From Peterkaempfera bronchialis (GTDB taxonomy: Bacteria; Actinomycetota; Actinomycetes; Streptomycetales; Streptomycetaceae), in contig NZ_CP031264.1 in NCBI RefSeq assembly GCF_003258605.2, positions 1,488,001-1,552,000 on the forward strand: 64,000 nucleotides of DNA, in the 5' to 3' direction. Positions 1-7,492 of this stretch are shown piece by piece. Position 1 is the stretch's first letter; the number at the start of each line of letters is the position of its first letter. The translations under genes and the position numbers were made by a program. Below the pieces are notes generated by a model, which saw only the letters and a program-made list of their open reading frames with translations, did no database searches and had not been told where the DNA came from.

Positions 1-516
1 AACCGCTCGCCGCTCTCGTCCTCGCCATGGTCGGCCGCGGCGGCATCCCCAGCCGAACCGCCGCCGGGAGCAGCTTCGGTGGACGGCTCGCCGCCCGAGG
101 AAGCAGCACCGGCTGCGCCGGGGGCGCCGGAGGACGAAGCACCGGCCGAACTACCGCCGGCGGCAGCACCGCCGGAAGCCTCACCGGCGGAAGAGCCACC
201 CCCGACCGCAGCGTCCCCGGACGACCCGCCATCGGACATGCTGCCGCCCGAGGAAGCAGCAGCGGCTGCGCCGGGGGCGCCGGAGGACGAAGCACCAACC
301 GAACTACCGCCGGCGGCAGCACCACCGGAAGCCTCACCGGCGGAAGAGCCACCCCCTGCCGCAGCGTCCCCGGGCGGGCCGTCGCCGGGGGTGCCGGCAG
401 TGGGGGCGTCGGCCGGGGCGGCGACGCCGGAGGCCGGGGCTTCGTCGGGGAGCCGGGGACGCCGTCCGGGCCACGGCCGCCGGCGCCGACCGCGCCCGCC
501 CCGACCCCGGCGTCAT
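1..516 (-). CDS. Partial, apparently frameshifted Gly/Ser/Ala-rich protein, runs off the left edge
   Basis: The minus strand encodes a low-complexity stretch rich in Gly, Ser and Ala (for example GGSSAGEASGG) that continues past base 1. It looks like a disordered linker of a secreted or membrane protein. This frame has a stop at 513-515 and no ATG, GTG or TTG before an ATG at 239. A well-placed start (ATG at 516 with GGGGAG about 7 nt upstream) lies in another frame; its high-GC3 reading joins the linker frame if one G is removed from the run at 447-450, giving SPAPDEAPASG. A GTG at 589 in the third frame could join by the opposite indel. Function unknown; the C-terminal domain lies outside the window. 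The coordinates assume the 516 start. Confidence 0.4.
97..382. repeat. Two-copy tandem repeat, 153 bp period
   Basis: About 135 bp beginning at 97 is repeated from 250 with only a few substitutions. The period is 153 bp, exactly 51 codons, so the duplication keeps the frame of the Gly/Ser/Ala linker encoded on the minus strand. This is a recent in-frame expansion of a low-complexity linker. Confidence 0.85.
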
Positions 517-693
517 CGGCCGCTCCCCGCGCAGCGGGCTGCCGCCCCTGCGGTCCGGCGGCCGTTCCAGCTCTGTCCACCACGTCCACGACTCCGATCC
601 GTCTCGTCCGGCGCCTCCCCGTACACCGCTACCTTCGATTCTCCCGCGTGCCGGTTCCTGCCCGGCAGTGCGCCGGCCGAACCACGGCCCGGT

Positions 694-945
694 TCAGGCC
701 GAGTCGGCCTCGCCGGCGCCCGGCCGGTCGACCAGCTCCACCTGGTCCACGGCGTTGCACCAGCGGCAGCGCACCGACTCCACGCTCTCGCTGAGCACCT
801 CGCGCTCCTCCACGGAGGGCTCGCCCGCCAGGTCGAGGTGGACGAACTCCACCACACGGGAGGTCCGCGTGACGTCGAAGCGGGTCAGGTTGCCGCACAG
901 GGTGCAGCGCCACCGGGTCCCTGCGGTGGGCACGGGGACAGGCAT
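694..945 (-). CDS. Small zinc-ribbon-like protein
   Basis: The product is 83 residues with two CxxC pairs (C14/C17 in CTLC and C60/C63 in CRWC). This spacing is typical of a zinc ribbon or rubredoxin-like knuckle. The start is the ATG at 945, preceded by GAGAGG about 6 nt upstream; longer upstream reading is Arg/Pro-rich shadow. The middle is acidic and the C-terminus ends in GEADSA. It stands alone, divergent from the rhomboid gene with about 175 bp between them. I recognise it as a conserved actinomycete hypothetical protein but cannot assign a function. Confidence 0.75.
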   Translation of the reverse strand: MPVPVPTAGTRWRCTLCGNLTRFDVTRTSRVVEFVHLDLAGEPSVEEREVLSESVESVRCRWCNAVDQVELVDRPGAGEADSA

Positions 946-1120
946 GTGGGGGTCCTCTCGGTCGTCCCGGGCGATTCGCGTACGCCAAACCCTATGGCCT
1001 GAGGCCCTGCCCGCGGGCACTCGTTCGCGCCTCGGGACCGCCCGGTCCCCGGTGGTACGGCTCGCCCGTCCGCAGCACCCCGCAGTGCCGGATCCACCGC
1101 ACCGGGGAATGCTCCGAACC

Positions 1121-1954
1121 ATGGTGATCCCGGTGCACGACGACAGCCCGGTCCGGCGCCTGCCCCTGGTGACCTATGCGCTGATCGCGGTGAACGCCGC
1201 CGTCTTCGTCACCGGCCCGGCCTCCGGCCTCGACCCGCTGTACGGCTCGCCGCAGCAGCGCGGCTGCGCCCAGCAGCGCTACACCCAGCGCTGGGGGGCG
1301 GTCCCGGAGGAACTGCTGACCAACCGGCCGCTCTCCCCCGCCGCCGTACCGCCGCCCCCGGCCGGGGCGCCGCACTGCCCGCCCGCCGAGGTCCCCGGCA
1401 AGGTCCCGGCGCTCTCCGTGGTCACCTCGCTCTTTGTGCACGGCGGCTGGCTGCACCTGCTGGGCAATCTGCTCTTCCTGCTGGTCTTCGGCCGCGATGT
1501 GGAGGACCGCATGGGCCGGCTGCGCTTTCTCGCCTTCTATCTGGGCGTCGGCACCGTGGCGACCTACGGTTACGCCCTGGCCGAGATCCACACCGCGGAC
1601 GCCACCCGCACCCTGATCGGTGCGTCCGGCGCCATCGCCGGGGTGCTCGGCGCCTCGCTGCGGCTCTATCCGAAGGCGCGGGTCACCAGCCTGGTGCCGC
1701 TGCTGCTCTTTCTGCCGCTGCGGTTCCCGGCCTGGCTGGTACTGGGCTTCTGGTTCGCCGTGCAGTGGTGGTGGGCGCACTCCGCCGACGACTCCGACCC
1801 GGGGGTGGCCTATCTCGCCCATGTGATCGGCTTCGCCGCCGGCTTCCTCGCCACCTGGGCGCTCTACGGCCGCGCCCGCTCCCCCCGGCAGCCCCCGCAG
1901 TCCCCGCAGCCCGCCGCCGACCCGCGCCGGGAGTCCGACCCCGACCCGGTCTGA
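1121..1954 (+). CDS. Rhomboid-family intramembrane serine protease
   Basis: The 277-residue polytopic membrane protein carries the rhomboid hallmarks. These are the H-x-x-x-N type motif (VHGGWLHLLGN, residues 106-116), the catalytic serine in GASG (Ser169), and the partner histidine in the last core helix (AHVIGF, His234). Such enzymes cleave membrane proteins within the bilayer; the substrate cannot be told. A roughly 60-residue Pro-rich luminal insertion lies between helix 1 and the conserved loop. The C-terminal tail is Pro/Arg-rich and cytoplasmic. The start at 1121 is chosen over the ATG at 1109 because it leaves GGGGA 12 nt upstream. The AsnC-domain gene follows 58 bp downstream. Confidence 0.85.
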   Translation: MVIPVHDDSPVRRLPLVTYALIAVNAAVFVTGPASGLDPLYGSPQQRGCAQQRYTQRWGAVPEELLTNRPLSPAAVPPPPAGAPHCPPAEVPGKVPALSVVTSLFVHGGWLHLLGNLLFLLVFGRDVEDRMGRLRFLAFYLGVGTVATYGYALAEIHTADATRTLIGASGAIAGVLGASLRLYPKARVTSLVPLLLFLPLRFPAWLVLGFWFAVQWWWAHSADDSDPGVAYLAHVIGFAAGFLATWALYGRARSPRQPPQSPQPAADPRRESDPDPV

Positions 1955-2012
1955 CCGGCGGACCTCAGTACGCTGGCCCGGCAGCCGTCCCCCTCCCGAT
2001 CAGGAGACCCGT

Positions 2013-2294
2013 GTGATCACCGCGATCGTGCTCATCAAGACCACCGTCGACCGGATTCCCGAGATCGCCGAGGCAATCGCCGCGCTGGACGGCGTGAGCG
2101 AGGTCTACTCGGTCACCGGCACCTACGACCTGGTGGCGATGGTCCGGGTGCGCAGCCACGAGGACCTGGCCGAGGTGATCCCCGGCCACCTCAACAAGGT
2201 CCCCGGGGTGCAGCACACCGAGACGCACATCGCCTTCCGGACCTACTCGCAGCACGACCTGGAGGCGGCCTTCGCCCTCGGCCTGGACGAGTAG
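2013..2294 (+). CDS. Stand-alone AsnC/Lrp ligand-binding (RAM) domain protein
   Basis: The 93-residue protein consists only of the C-terminal effector-binding domain of Lrp/AsnC regulators (MITAIVLIK...SVTGTYDLVAMV), with no DNA-binding helix-turn-helix. Stand-alone RAM domains form dimers and higher oligomers and are thought to bind amino acids or pair with full-length Lrp proteins. The GTG start at 2013 follows AGGAGA by 6 nt. It sits between the rhomboid gene and, in convergent orientation, the aminotransferase. A full-length Lrp-family regulator is encoded at 23122-23613, but no link between the two can be shown from sequence. Confidence 0.85.
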   Translation: MITAIVLIKTTVDRIPEIAEAIAALDGVSEVYSVTGTYDLVAMVRVRSHEDLAEVIPGHLNKVPGVQHTETHIAFRTYSQHDLEAAFALGLDE

Positions 2295-2315
2295 CCGCCC
2301 CCTCCCCGGGGGTGG

Positions 2316-3722
2316 TCAGCCCCGGCGGCTGTCCGGCACGCAGCGCCCGCCCTCGGTCCGGTACGACCAGCGGGCACCGTCGCTGACCAGTTCCCGGACC
2401 GCTGCCAGGAAGCGCTCCACATGCTCGTCGGGCGTGCCCGCGCCGAAGGAGACCCGGATCGCGTTGAGGCTGCGCTCCCCCGGCAGGGAGGGCTCGGGGG
2501 CGCCGCACTCCGAGGGTGCGTCCGCGGTGCCGCCGAGCAGGGTGCGCACCAGCGGGTGGGCGCAGAAGAGGCCGTCGCGCACCCCGATGCCGTACTCGGC
2601 GGAGAGCGCGGCGGCGAGGTGCGAGCTGTTCCAGCCACGGACCACAAAGGAGAGCACACCCACCCGCGCGTGGTCCTCGCCGAAGAGGCTGAGCACCTGC
2701 ACCTCGGGGATCTCCGCCAGGCCGGTCCGCAGCCGGGCGAGCAGCCGCTGCTCGCGGGCCTGGAGCGCGTCGAAGCCGGTCTCGGAGAGCGCCCGGCAGG
2801 CAGAGGCCACCGCATAGGCGCCGATGACATTGGGCGAACCCGCCTCGTGCCGGGCCGGGCCGCTGTGCCACTCCACGGCGACCGAGCCGTCCGCCGCGCG
2901 GGCGACGGTACGGCTGGCGCCGCCGCCGGCCAGGTACGGCTCGGCGGCGTCCAGCCAGTCGCTGCGGCCGGCCAGCACCCCCGCGCCGAACGGCGCGTAC
3001 AGCTTGTGCCCGGAGAAGGCCACCCAGTCCACGCCGAGTTCGCGCACCGACACCCGGTGGTGGGGGGCCAGTTGGGCGGCGTCCAGCACCACCCGGGCGC
3101 CGTACCGGTGGGCGGTCTCGGTCAGCTCGGCGACCGGCCAGATCTCGCCGGTGACATTGGAGGCGCCGGTGACGCAGAGCAGCGTGGGGCCCTCGGGTGC
3201 GGCGGCCAGTGCCTCCTCCAAGGCGGCCACGGCCTGCTGCGGCGAGCGGGGGGCGGGCAGGTAGTCGGCGGTGAGGCCGTCGCGGCGCCAGGGCAGCAGC
3301 GAGGCGTGGTGCTCGGTCTCGAAGGCGAGGACGCGGGTGCCGGCCGGGAGCGCCGAGGCCAGCAGGTTGAGCGAGTCGGTGGTGGCCCGGGTGAAGACCA
3401 CCTGGTCGTCCTCGCGCAGGTCCAGGAAGTCGGCCACGGCCTGCCGGCTCTGCTCGAAGAGGTCGGTGGAGAGCTGGGAGAGGTATCCGGCGCCCCGGTG
3501 GACGCTGCCGTAGTAGGGGGCGTACGCGGCGACGTCGTCCCAGACCCGCTGGAGGGCCGGGGCGCTGGCGGCGTAGTCGAGGGCGGCGTAGGCCACCTTC
3601 TCGCCGCCGACCAGCGGCACCTCGACCTCCCGGCCGAGCACGGGCAGCGGGCCGCAGTCGGCGGCAGCAGAGGCGGCGGAGGCAGAAGCGGCGGAGGCGG
3701 CGGTGAGGGGCTGAGCGGTCAT
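2316..3722 (-). CDS. Class V (cysteine desulfurase-like) PLP-dependent aminotransferase
   Basis: The 468-residue protein has the fold-type I layout: His139 in ETEHHAS stacks on PLP, Asp214 in LDAAQ binds the pyridine nitrogen, and Lys240 in FSGHK forms the Schiff base. The first 25 residues are an Ala/Ser-rich extension. The ATG at 3722 has AGGAG 7 nt upstream. Its leader contains a SAM-IV riboswitch, so expression should fall when S-adenosylmethionine is plentiful. This implies a role in sulfur amino acid supply (cysteine or homocysteine lyase/desulfurase type) rather than general Fe-S assembly. The exact substrate is not evident. Confidence 0.88.
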   Translation of the reverse strand: MTAQPLTAASAASASAASAAADCGPLPVLGREVEVPLVGGEKVAYAALDYAASAPALQRVWDDVAAYAPYYGSVHRGAGYLSQLSTDLFEQSRQAVADFLDLREDDQVVFTRATTDSLNLLASALPAGTRVLAFETEHHASLLPWRRDGLTADYLPAPRSPQQAVAALEEALAAAPEGPTLLCVTGASNVTGEIWPVAELTETAHRYGARVVLDAAQLAPHHRVSVRELGVDWVAFSGHKLYAPFGAGVLAGRSDWLDAAEPYLAGGGASRTVARAADGSVAVEWHSGPARHEAGSPNVIGAYAVASACRALSETGFDALQAREQRLLARLRTGLAEIPEVQVLSLFGEDHARVGVLSFVVRGWNSSHLAAALSAEYGIGVRDGLFCAHPLVRTLLGGTADAPSECGAPEPSLPGERSLNAIRVSFGAGTPDEHVERFLAAVRELVSDGARWSYRTEGGRCVPDSRRG

Positions 3723-3859
3723 GGCGGGGCTCCTGGAGGTGCGAAGGCGTGCGCGGGCAGGGGCGACCGAGGCACGGCGAAGCCACGCCGGAGCGGCACA
3801 GCCGGGCGGGCTGCGGGGCTGTGGCGGGTTGCGGTGGGTCGACCCCGGGGCCGTACGGG

Positions 3860-3881
3860 GGCGCGCGAAGAGCAGCGCGCC
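3860..3881 (-). promoter_or_regulatory. GC-rich hairpin in the aminotransferase leader
   Basis: In the minus-strand transcript GGCGCGC pairs with GCGCGCC around an 8-nt loop. There is no U-run after it, so it is not a classical terminator. It could be a pausing or expression-platform element of the SAM-IV leader. Confidence 0.45.
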
Positions 3882-3915
3882 GTTCGGCGAGGGGGAGGGA
3901 GGAGGCCGGTGGCCT

Positions 3916-3936
3916 CTAGCGCATTCGCTTCGTCAC
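3916..3936 (-). CDS. Six-codon leader ORF (MTKRMR) downstream of the SAM-IV aptamer
   Basis: Between the riboswitch and the aminotransferase, the minus strand reads GTG ACG AAG CGA ATG CGC TAG, preceded by GAGGAG (3944-3949) with a 7-nt spacer. That is as good a ribosome binding site as any in the window. The stop codon abuts a GAGGCC-ACC-GGCCTC hairpin (3902-3916). The peptide is basic with no Cys; it contains one internal Met. It may be a translated upstream ORF coupling ribosome position to folding of the downstream leader. Translation is inferred, not shown. Confidence 0.45.
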   Translation of the reverse strand: MTKRMR

Positions 3937-3956
3937 GGTATGACTCCTCGGGACCA

Positions 3957-3983
3957 GGACCCCTGAAGTCTCACGAGGGGTCC
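3957..3983 (-). promoter_or_regulatory. Hairpin between SAM-IV aptamer and leader ORF
   Basis: On the minus strand GGACCCCT pairs with AGGGGTCC (8 bp, 11-nt loop) just 3' of the aptamer and 8 nt before the GAGGAG of the leader ORF. It is a candidate expression-platform stem. Confidence 0.5.
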
Positions 3984-3990
3984 GCGCTTG

Positions 3991-4100
3991 CCGTACGGCG
4001 TCTCTGCCGTGCGACCTGGTCTTCACCCGGGGCACCCCGCCACGGACGGAGGGTTGCCGGACAGCCAGCCGGGGCTTGCGGTGCTGTCACTCATGACCTG
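3991..4100 (-). ncRNA. SAM-IV riboswitch aptamer
   Basis: Read on the minus strand, the leader begins GGTCATGAGTGACAGC, continues through GGCTGTCCGGCAACCCTCC and the GGCGGGGTGCC core, and closes with GGGTGAAGACC. These are the conserved blocks of the S-adenosylmethionine-binding SAM-IV family known from actinomycetes. GGTC at the 5' end pairs with GACC at the 3' end as P1, and the ACGGC-AGAGAC-GCCGT hairpin (3995-4010) matches the extra 3' stem of this class. SAM binding is expected to repress the downstream class V aminotransferase. It lies about 270 bp upstream of that gene's start. Confidence 0.9.
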
Positions 4101-4192
4101 CCGAGGATTATGGCAGAGGACCGGCCGCCGTCCACACTGCCGTCCGCGATGCGGACAGCCGGGGGGTCGGTGCCGGTCCTCTGCCGTACGGG

Positions 4193-5266
4193 TCAGCCGC
4201 GCGCGGTGGCCGCCGCCCAGCGCTCCAGGGTGCGTTGCGCCGCCCCGGTGTCGAGGGCGTCCGCCGCCCGCTGGACACCGGCCGCCAACTGCTCGGTCAG
4301 CGGCGCTTCGGTGAGGTCCAGCGCGGTGAGGGCCGCGGCGGTGTTGAGCAGCACCGCGTCCCGTACCGGTCCGCGCTCCCCGGCCAGCAGCCGGCGGGCC
4401 ACCTCGGCGTTGTGGGAGGCGTCGGCGCCGCGCAGCGCCTCGATGGGGACCAGCGGGATGTCCAGGTCGCGCGGGTCGAAGGCGGTCTCGGTGACGGCGC
4501 CGTCCCGGACCACCCAGACGTGGGAGGGGGCGGTGACGGTGAGCTCGTCCAGGCCGTCGTCGCCTCGGAAGACCAGGGCGGTGGAGCCGCGCCGGGCCAG
4601 CACCCCGGCCATGATCCCGGCCATCCGGGTGTCGAAGCAGCCGATCGCGGAGGAGGTGACCCTGGCCGGATTGGTGAGCGGGCCGAGGAAGTTGAACGCG
4701 GTGGGGATGGCCAGCTCGCTGCGGGCCGGGGCGGCGTGCCGCATCGCGGGGTGGAACCTGGCCGCGAAGCAGAAGGTGATGCCGACCTCCTCGGCGACCT
4801 CCGCCACCCGGCGGGCGGAGAGGTCCAGGCTGATGCCCAGCTTCTCCAGTACGTCGGAGGAGCCGCTGGCGGAGGAGGAGGCCCGGTTGCCGTGCTTGAC
4901 GACCTTGGCCCCGGCGGCGGCGGCGACGATCGCCGACATGGTGGAGATGTTGACCGTCTTGGCCCGGTCGCCGCCGGTCCCGACGATGTCCACGGCGGGC
5001 CCGGGGACCTCCAGCGGCTCGGCGTAGGCGTACATCGCCTCGACCAGGCCGCTGACCTCCTCCACGGTCTCGCCCTTGGCGCGCAGCGCCACCATGAACC
5101 CGGCCACCTGGACCGGGGTGGCCTCGCCGCTCATGATCCGTGCCATGGCCCAGGCGGTGTCGGCCTCGGTGAGGTCCTGGCGCTGCACGAGTGCAGTCAG
5201 GACATCCGGCCAGGACCGTGCCTGCACGGGGTCGCCGCCGCCGTTCGCAGGTGCCACGTTCGCCAT
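4193..5266 (-). CDS. trpD: Anthranilate phosphoribosyltransferase
   Basis: The enzyme transfers the phosphoribosyl group of PRPP to anthranilate, the second step of tryptophan synthesis from chorismate. The 357-residue protein has the glycosyltransferase family 3 N-terminal helical domain, the PRPP-binding loop GTGGD (96-100), the KHGNRA motif (124-129) and SSSASGSSD after it. The start is taken as ATG at 5266 (MANVAP), with GGAG 9-10 nt upstream, rather than a TTG 6 nt earlier. No other trp gene is adjacent, so trpD is split from the rest of the pathway, as is usual in Streptomyces. Confidence 0.93.
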   Translation of the reverse strand: MANVAPANGGGDPVQARSWPDVLTALVQRQDLTEADTAWAMARIMSGEATPVQVAGFMVALRAKGETVEEVSGLVEAMYAYAEPLEVPGPAVDIVGTGGDRAKTVNISTMSAIVAAAAGAKVVKHGNRASSSASGSSDVLEKLGISLDLSARRVAEVAEEVGITFCFAARFHPAMRHAAPARSELAIPTAFNFLGPLTNPARVTSSAIGCFDTRMAGIMAGVLARRGSTALVFRGDDGLDELTVTAPSHVWVVRDGAVTETAFDPRDLDIPLVPIEALRGADASHNAEVARRLLAGERGPVRDAVLLNTAAALTALDLTEAPLTEQLAAGVQRAADALDTGAAQRTLERWAAATARG

Positions 5267-5321
5267 GACCAACTCCAGCCTTCGCCTGTACGGACAGTAG
5301 GGAAAAGGCCACCCTATCCAG

Positions 5322-5365
5322 CAGGAGAGAAGGGGCGCCTCGATCCGGGCACCCCTTCTCTCCTG
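5322..5365 (-). terminator. Rho-independent type terminator
   Basis: A perfect 14-bp stem (CAGGAGAGAAGGGG with its complement at 5352-5365) separates the receiver-domain gene from trpD. On the minus strand a CCTTTTCCC tract follows shortly after. It should end the transcript coming from 5394-5825. Confidence 0.75.
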
Positions 5366-5393
5366 GTGAGACGGGCTCTCCTGGCGGGACGGC

Positions 5394-5825
5394 TCAGGAC
5401 GCGGCGTGCGCCCGGTCGGCGGCCCGGGAGCGCAGCAGCTCGGCCGCGGCTCCGGCCAGTGCCACCGGGTCGACCGGGTGGGAGACGGCGGCGTCGGCGC
5501 GGCTCCAGGCGGCCAGCCAGGAGTCCTGCGGCCGGCCGATCAGCACCAGCACCGGCGGGCAGCCGTAGATCTCGTCCTTGAGCTGGCGGCAGAGGCCCAT
5601 GCCGCCGGCCGGCACCGCCTCGCCGTCCAGCACGCAGAGGTCGATGCCGCCTCCGCTCTTACGGGTGGCGTCCAGCGCGCGGACCACCGCGGGCGCCGTC
5701 GCGCACTCCAGGTACTCCACCGCCGGCAGGTCGGCCGCGGGCCGCCGGCCGAGGGCCAGGCGCACCTGCTCGCGGGTATTGCGGTCGTCGCTGTAGACGA
5801 GGACGGTGACGGTCTCGTGCGCCAT
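5394..5825 (-). CDS. Atypical stand-alone receiver-domain protein
   Basis: The 143-residue protein folds as a response-regulator receiver with no output domain. The acidic pocket (YSDD, 11-14) and the phospho-acceptor aspartate (CVLDGE, Asp67) are present. The conserved Thr/Ser of strand 4 is replaced (VLVLIG), and the invariant Lys of the KP motif is His116 (SHPVDP). Receivers lacking this lysine often signal without normal phosphoryl chemistry. The gene is divergent from ctaE-qcrCAB with a 173-bp gap, a position that suggests but does not prove a link to respiratory gene control. No kinase is adjacent. Confidence 0.75.
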   Translation of the reverse strand: MAHETVTVLVYSDDRNTREQVRLALGRRPAADLPAVEYLECATAPAVVRALDATRKSGGGIDLCVLDGEAVPAGGMGLCRQLKDEIYGCPPVLVLIGRPQDSWLAAWSRADAAVSHPVDPVALAGAAAELLRSRAADRAHAAS

Positions 5826-5998
5826 GGACGATGCCCCCGGGGACTCGGCGGGATGTGATCGGGACCACTTGACTGCTGCTGGATGGTACTCCGGATCACG
5901 GCCCGCGACACCCCGCCTGAGCCGTTGGAGGGTACGTCACAAGCTGGACACACCGAGGGACCACCCCCGGAGTGAAGGCGGAATAAGGGACCGACATA

Positions 5999-6619
5999 AT
6001 GTCGGTCGTGGCGACAGCAACAGCAGTAGAAACCGGGCACGCGCACGGATCGGTCAACCGACCGAACATGGTCAGCGTCGGAACCATCGTCTGGTTGAGT
6101 TCCGAACTGATGTTCTTCGCGGCCCTCTTCGCGATGTACTTCACGCTCCGGTCCGTGACGGGGCCCGACTTCTGGCACTCGAAGGCGCATGCGCTCAACG
6201 TGCCCTTCTCCGCGACCAACACCACGATCCTGGTGCTCTCCTCGTTCACCTGCCAGATGGGTGTCTTCGCCGCCGAGCGCGGCGACGTGAAGAAGCTCCG
6301 CTCGTGGTTCGTGCTGACCTTCATCATGGGCGCGATCTTCATCGGCGGTCAGATCTTCGAGTACACCGAGCTGGTCAAGGAGGACGGCCTGTCGCTGTCC
6401 TCGGACCCGTACGGCACGGTGTTCTACCTGACCACCGGCTTCCACGGCCTCCACGTGACGGGTGGCCTGATCGCCTTCCTGCTGGTCCTCGGCCGTACGT
6501 ACGCCGCCAGGCGGTTCACCCACGAGCAGGCCACGGCCGCCATCGTGGTGTCCTACTACTGGCACTTCGTCGACGTCGTCTGGATCGGCCTCTTCGCGAC
6601 CATCTACCTGATCAAGTAG
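5999..6619 (+). CDS. ctaE: Cytochrome c oxidase subunit III (aa3 type)
   Basis: The 206-residue membrane protein has five predicted helices and the subunit III conserved stretches ([15 protein letters not shown] near residue 30, [10 protein letters not shown] near 145, [11 protein letters not shown] near 185). It is the short actinobacterial form. It is part of the aa3 oxidase that joins bc1 in a supercomplex and reduces oxygen at the cell membrane. The ATG at 5999 follows AAGGGA. It leads the ctaE-qcrC-qcrA-qcrB cluster; qcrC begins 69 bp downstream. Confidence 0.95.
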   Translation: MSVVATATAVETGHAHGSVNRPNMVSVGTIVWLSSELMFFAALFAMYFTLRSVTGPDFWHSKAHALNVPFSATNTTILVLSSFTCQMGVFAAERGDVKKLRSWFVLTFIMGAIFIGGQIFEYTELVKEDGLSLSSDPYGTVFYLTTGFHGLHVTGGLIAFLLVLGRTYAARRFTHEQATAAIVVSYYWHFVDVVWIGLFATIYLIK

Positions 6620-6688
6620 CGGTCACCGGCCGACCTGCCTGCCGACCGGCACCTCCAGACGACCAAGATCCTCACACCGGGGTTATCC

Positions 6689-7492
6689 GTGAAAAAGCTC
6701 TCCGCACGACGGCGCCACCCGCTGGCGGCGCTTGTCGTCCTACTCTTCGCGCTCGCGGCCACCGGGGGGCTGTACGCCGCGTTCGCGCCCGCCGAGAAGG
6801 CGCAGGCCGACACCTCCTCGCAGTCGCTCAGCATCGAGGAGGGCAAGAAGCTCTACGCCGTCGGCTGCTCCTCCTGCCACGGCCTCAACGGCCAGGGCTC
6901 CAGCGACGGCCCGACGCTGGTGGGCGTGGGCGGGGCTGCGGTCGACTTCCAGGTCGGTACCGGACGCATGCCGGCGCAGCAGCCCGGCGCGCAGGTGCCT
7001 GCCAAGAAGAACATCTACTCGCAGGCCCAGATCGACCAGCTCGCCGCGTATGTCGCCTCGCTCGGCCCTGGTCCGGTGCCCCCGCTGCCGGGCCAGTACG
7101 ACCCGGCCAAGGGTGACGTCGCCGCGGGCGGAGAGCTCTTCCGCACCAACTGCGCGCAGTGCCACAACTTCGCCGGCAAGGGCGGTGCCCTGACCAACGG
7201 CAAGTACGCCCCGGCGCTGGACAGCACCTCGCCGAAGCACATCTACGAGGCCATGCAGACCGGCCCGCAGAACATGCCCTCCTTCCCCGACTCGGTCATG
7301 CCCGAGAAGCAGAAGCGCGACATCGTCGCATACGTCCGCCACGCCGCCGAGGCGCCCAGCCCGGGCGGTATGGACCTCGGCAGCCTCGGCCCGGTGGCCG
7401 AGGGCCTCTTCGGCTGGATCTTCGGGCTGGGCGCGCTGATCGCCGTCGCCATCTGGGTCGCCGCCCACACCACCAAGGCCAAGAAGTCATGA
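6689..7492 (+). CDS. qcrC: Cytochrome bc1 complex diheme cytochrome c subunit
   Basis: The 267-residue protein has an N-terminal membrane anchor (about residues 11-32), two class I cytochrome c domains with heme motifs CSSCH (60-64) and CAQCH (155-159), and a C-terminal helix (about 235-258). The diheme form is typical of actinobacteria, which lack a soluble cytochrome c; the second heme passes electrons straight to CuA of CtaC. The GTG start at 6689 opens MKKLSARRRH. Its stop overlaps the qcrA start by 4 nt (ATGA), so translation is probably coupled. Confidence 0.95.
   Translation: MKKLSARRRHPLAALVVLLFALAATGGLYAAFAPAEKAQADTSSQSLSIEEGKKLYAVGCSSCHGLNGQGSSDGPTLVGVGGAAVDFQVGTGRMPAQQPGAQVPAKKNIYSQAQIDQLAAYVASLGPGPVPPLPGQYDPAKGDVAAGGELFRTNCAQCHNFAGKGGALTNGKYAPALDSTSPKHIYEAMQTGPQNMPSFPDSVMPEKQKRDIVAYVRHAAEAPSPGGMDLGSLGPVAEGLFGWIFGLGALIAVAIWVAAHTTKAKKS

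Noticed and set aside
27-1002. Long plus-strand Ala/Pro/Glu frames over the first kilobase
   Set aside because: Third-position GC is poor in these frames, they lack ribosome binding sites, and they lie antisense to the Gly/Ser linker and zinc-ribbon genes.
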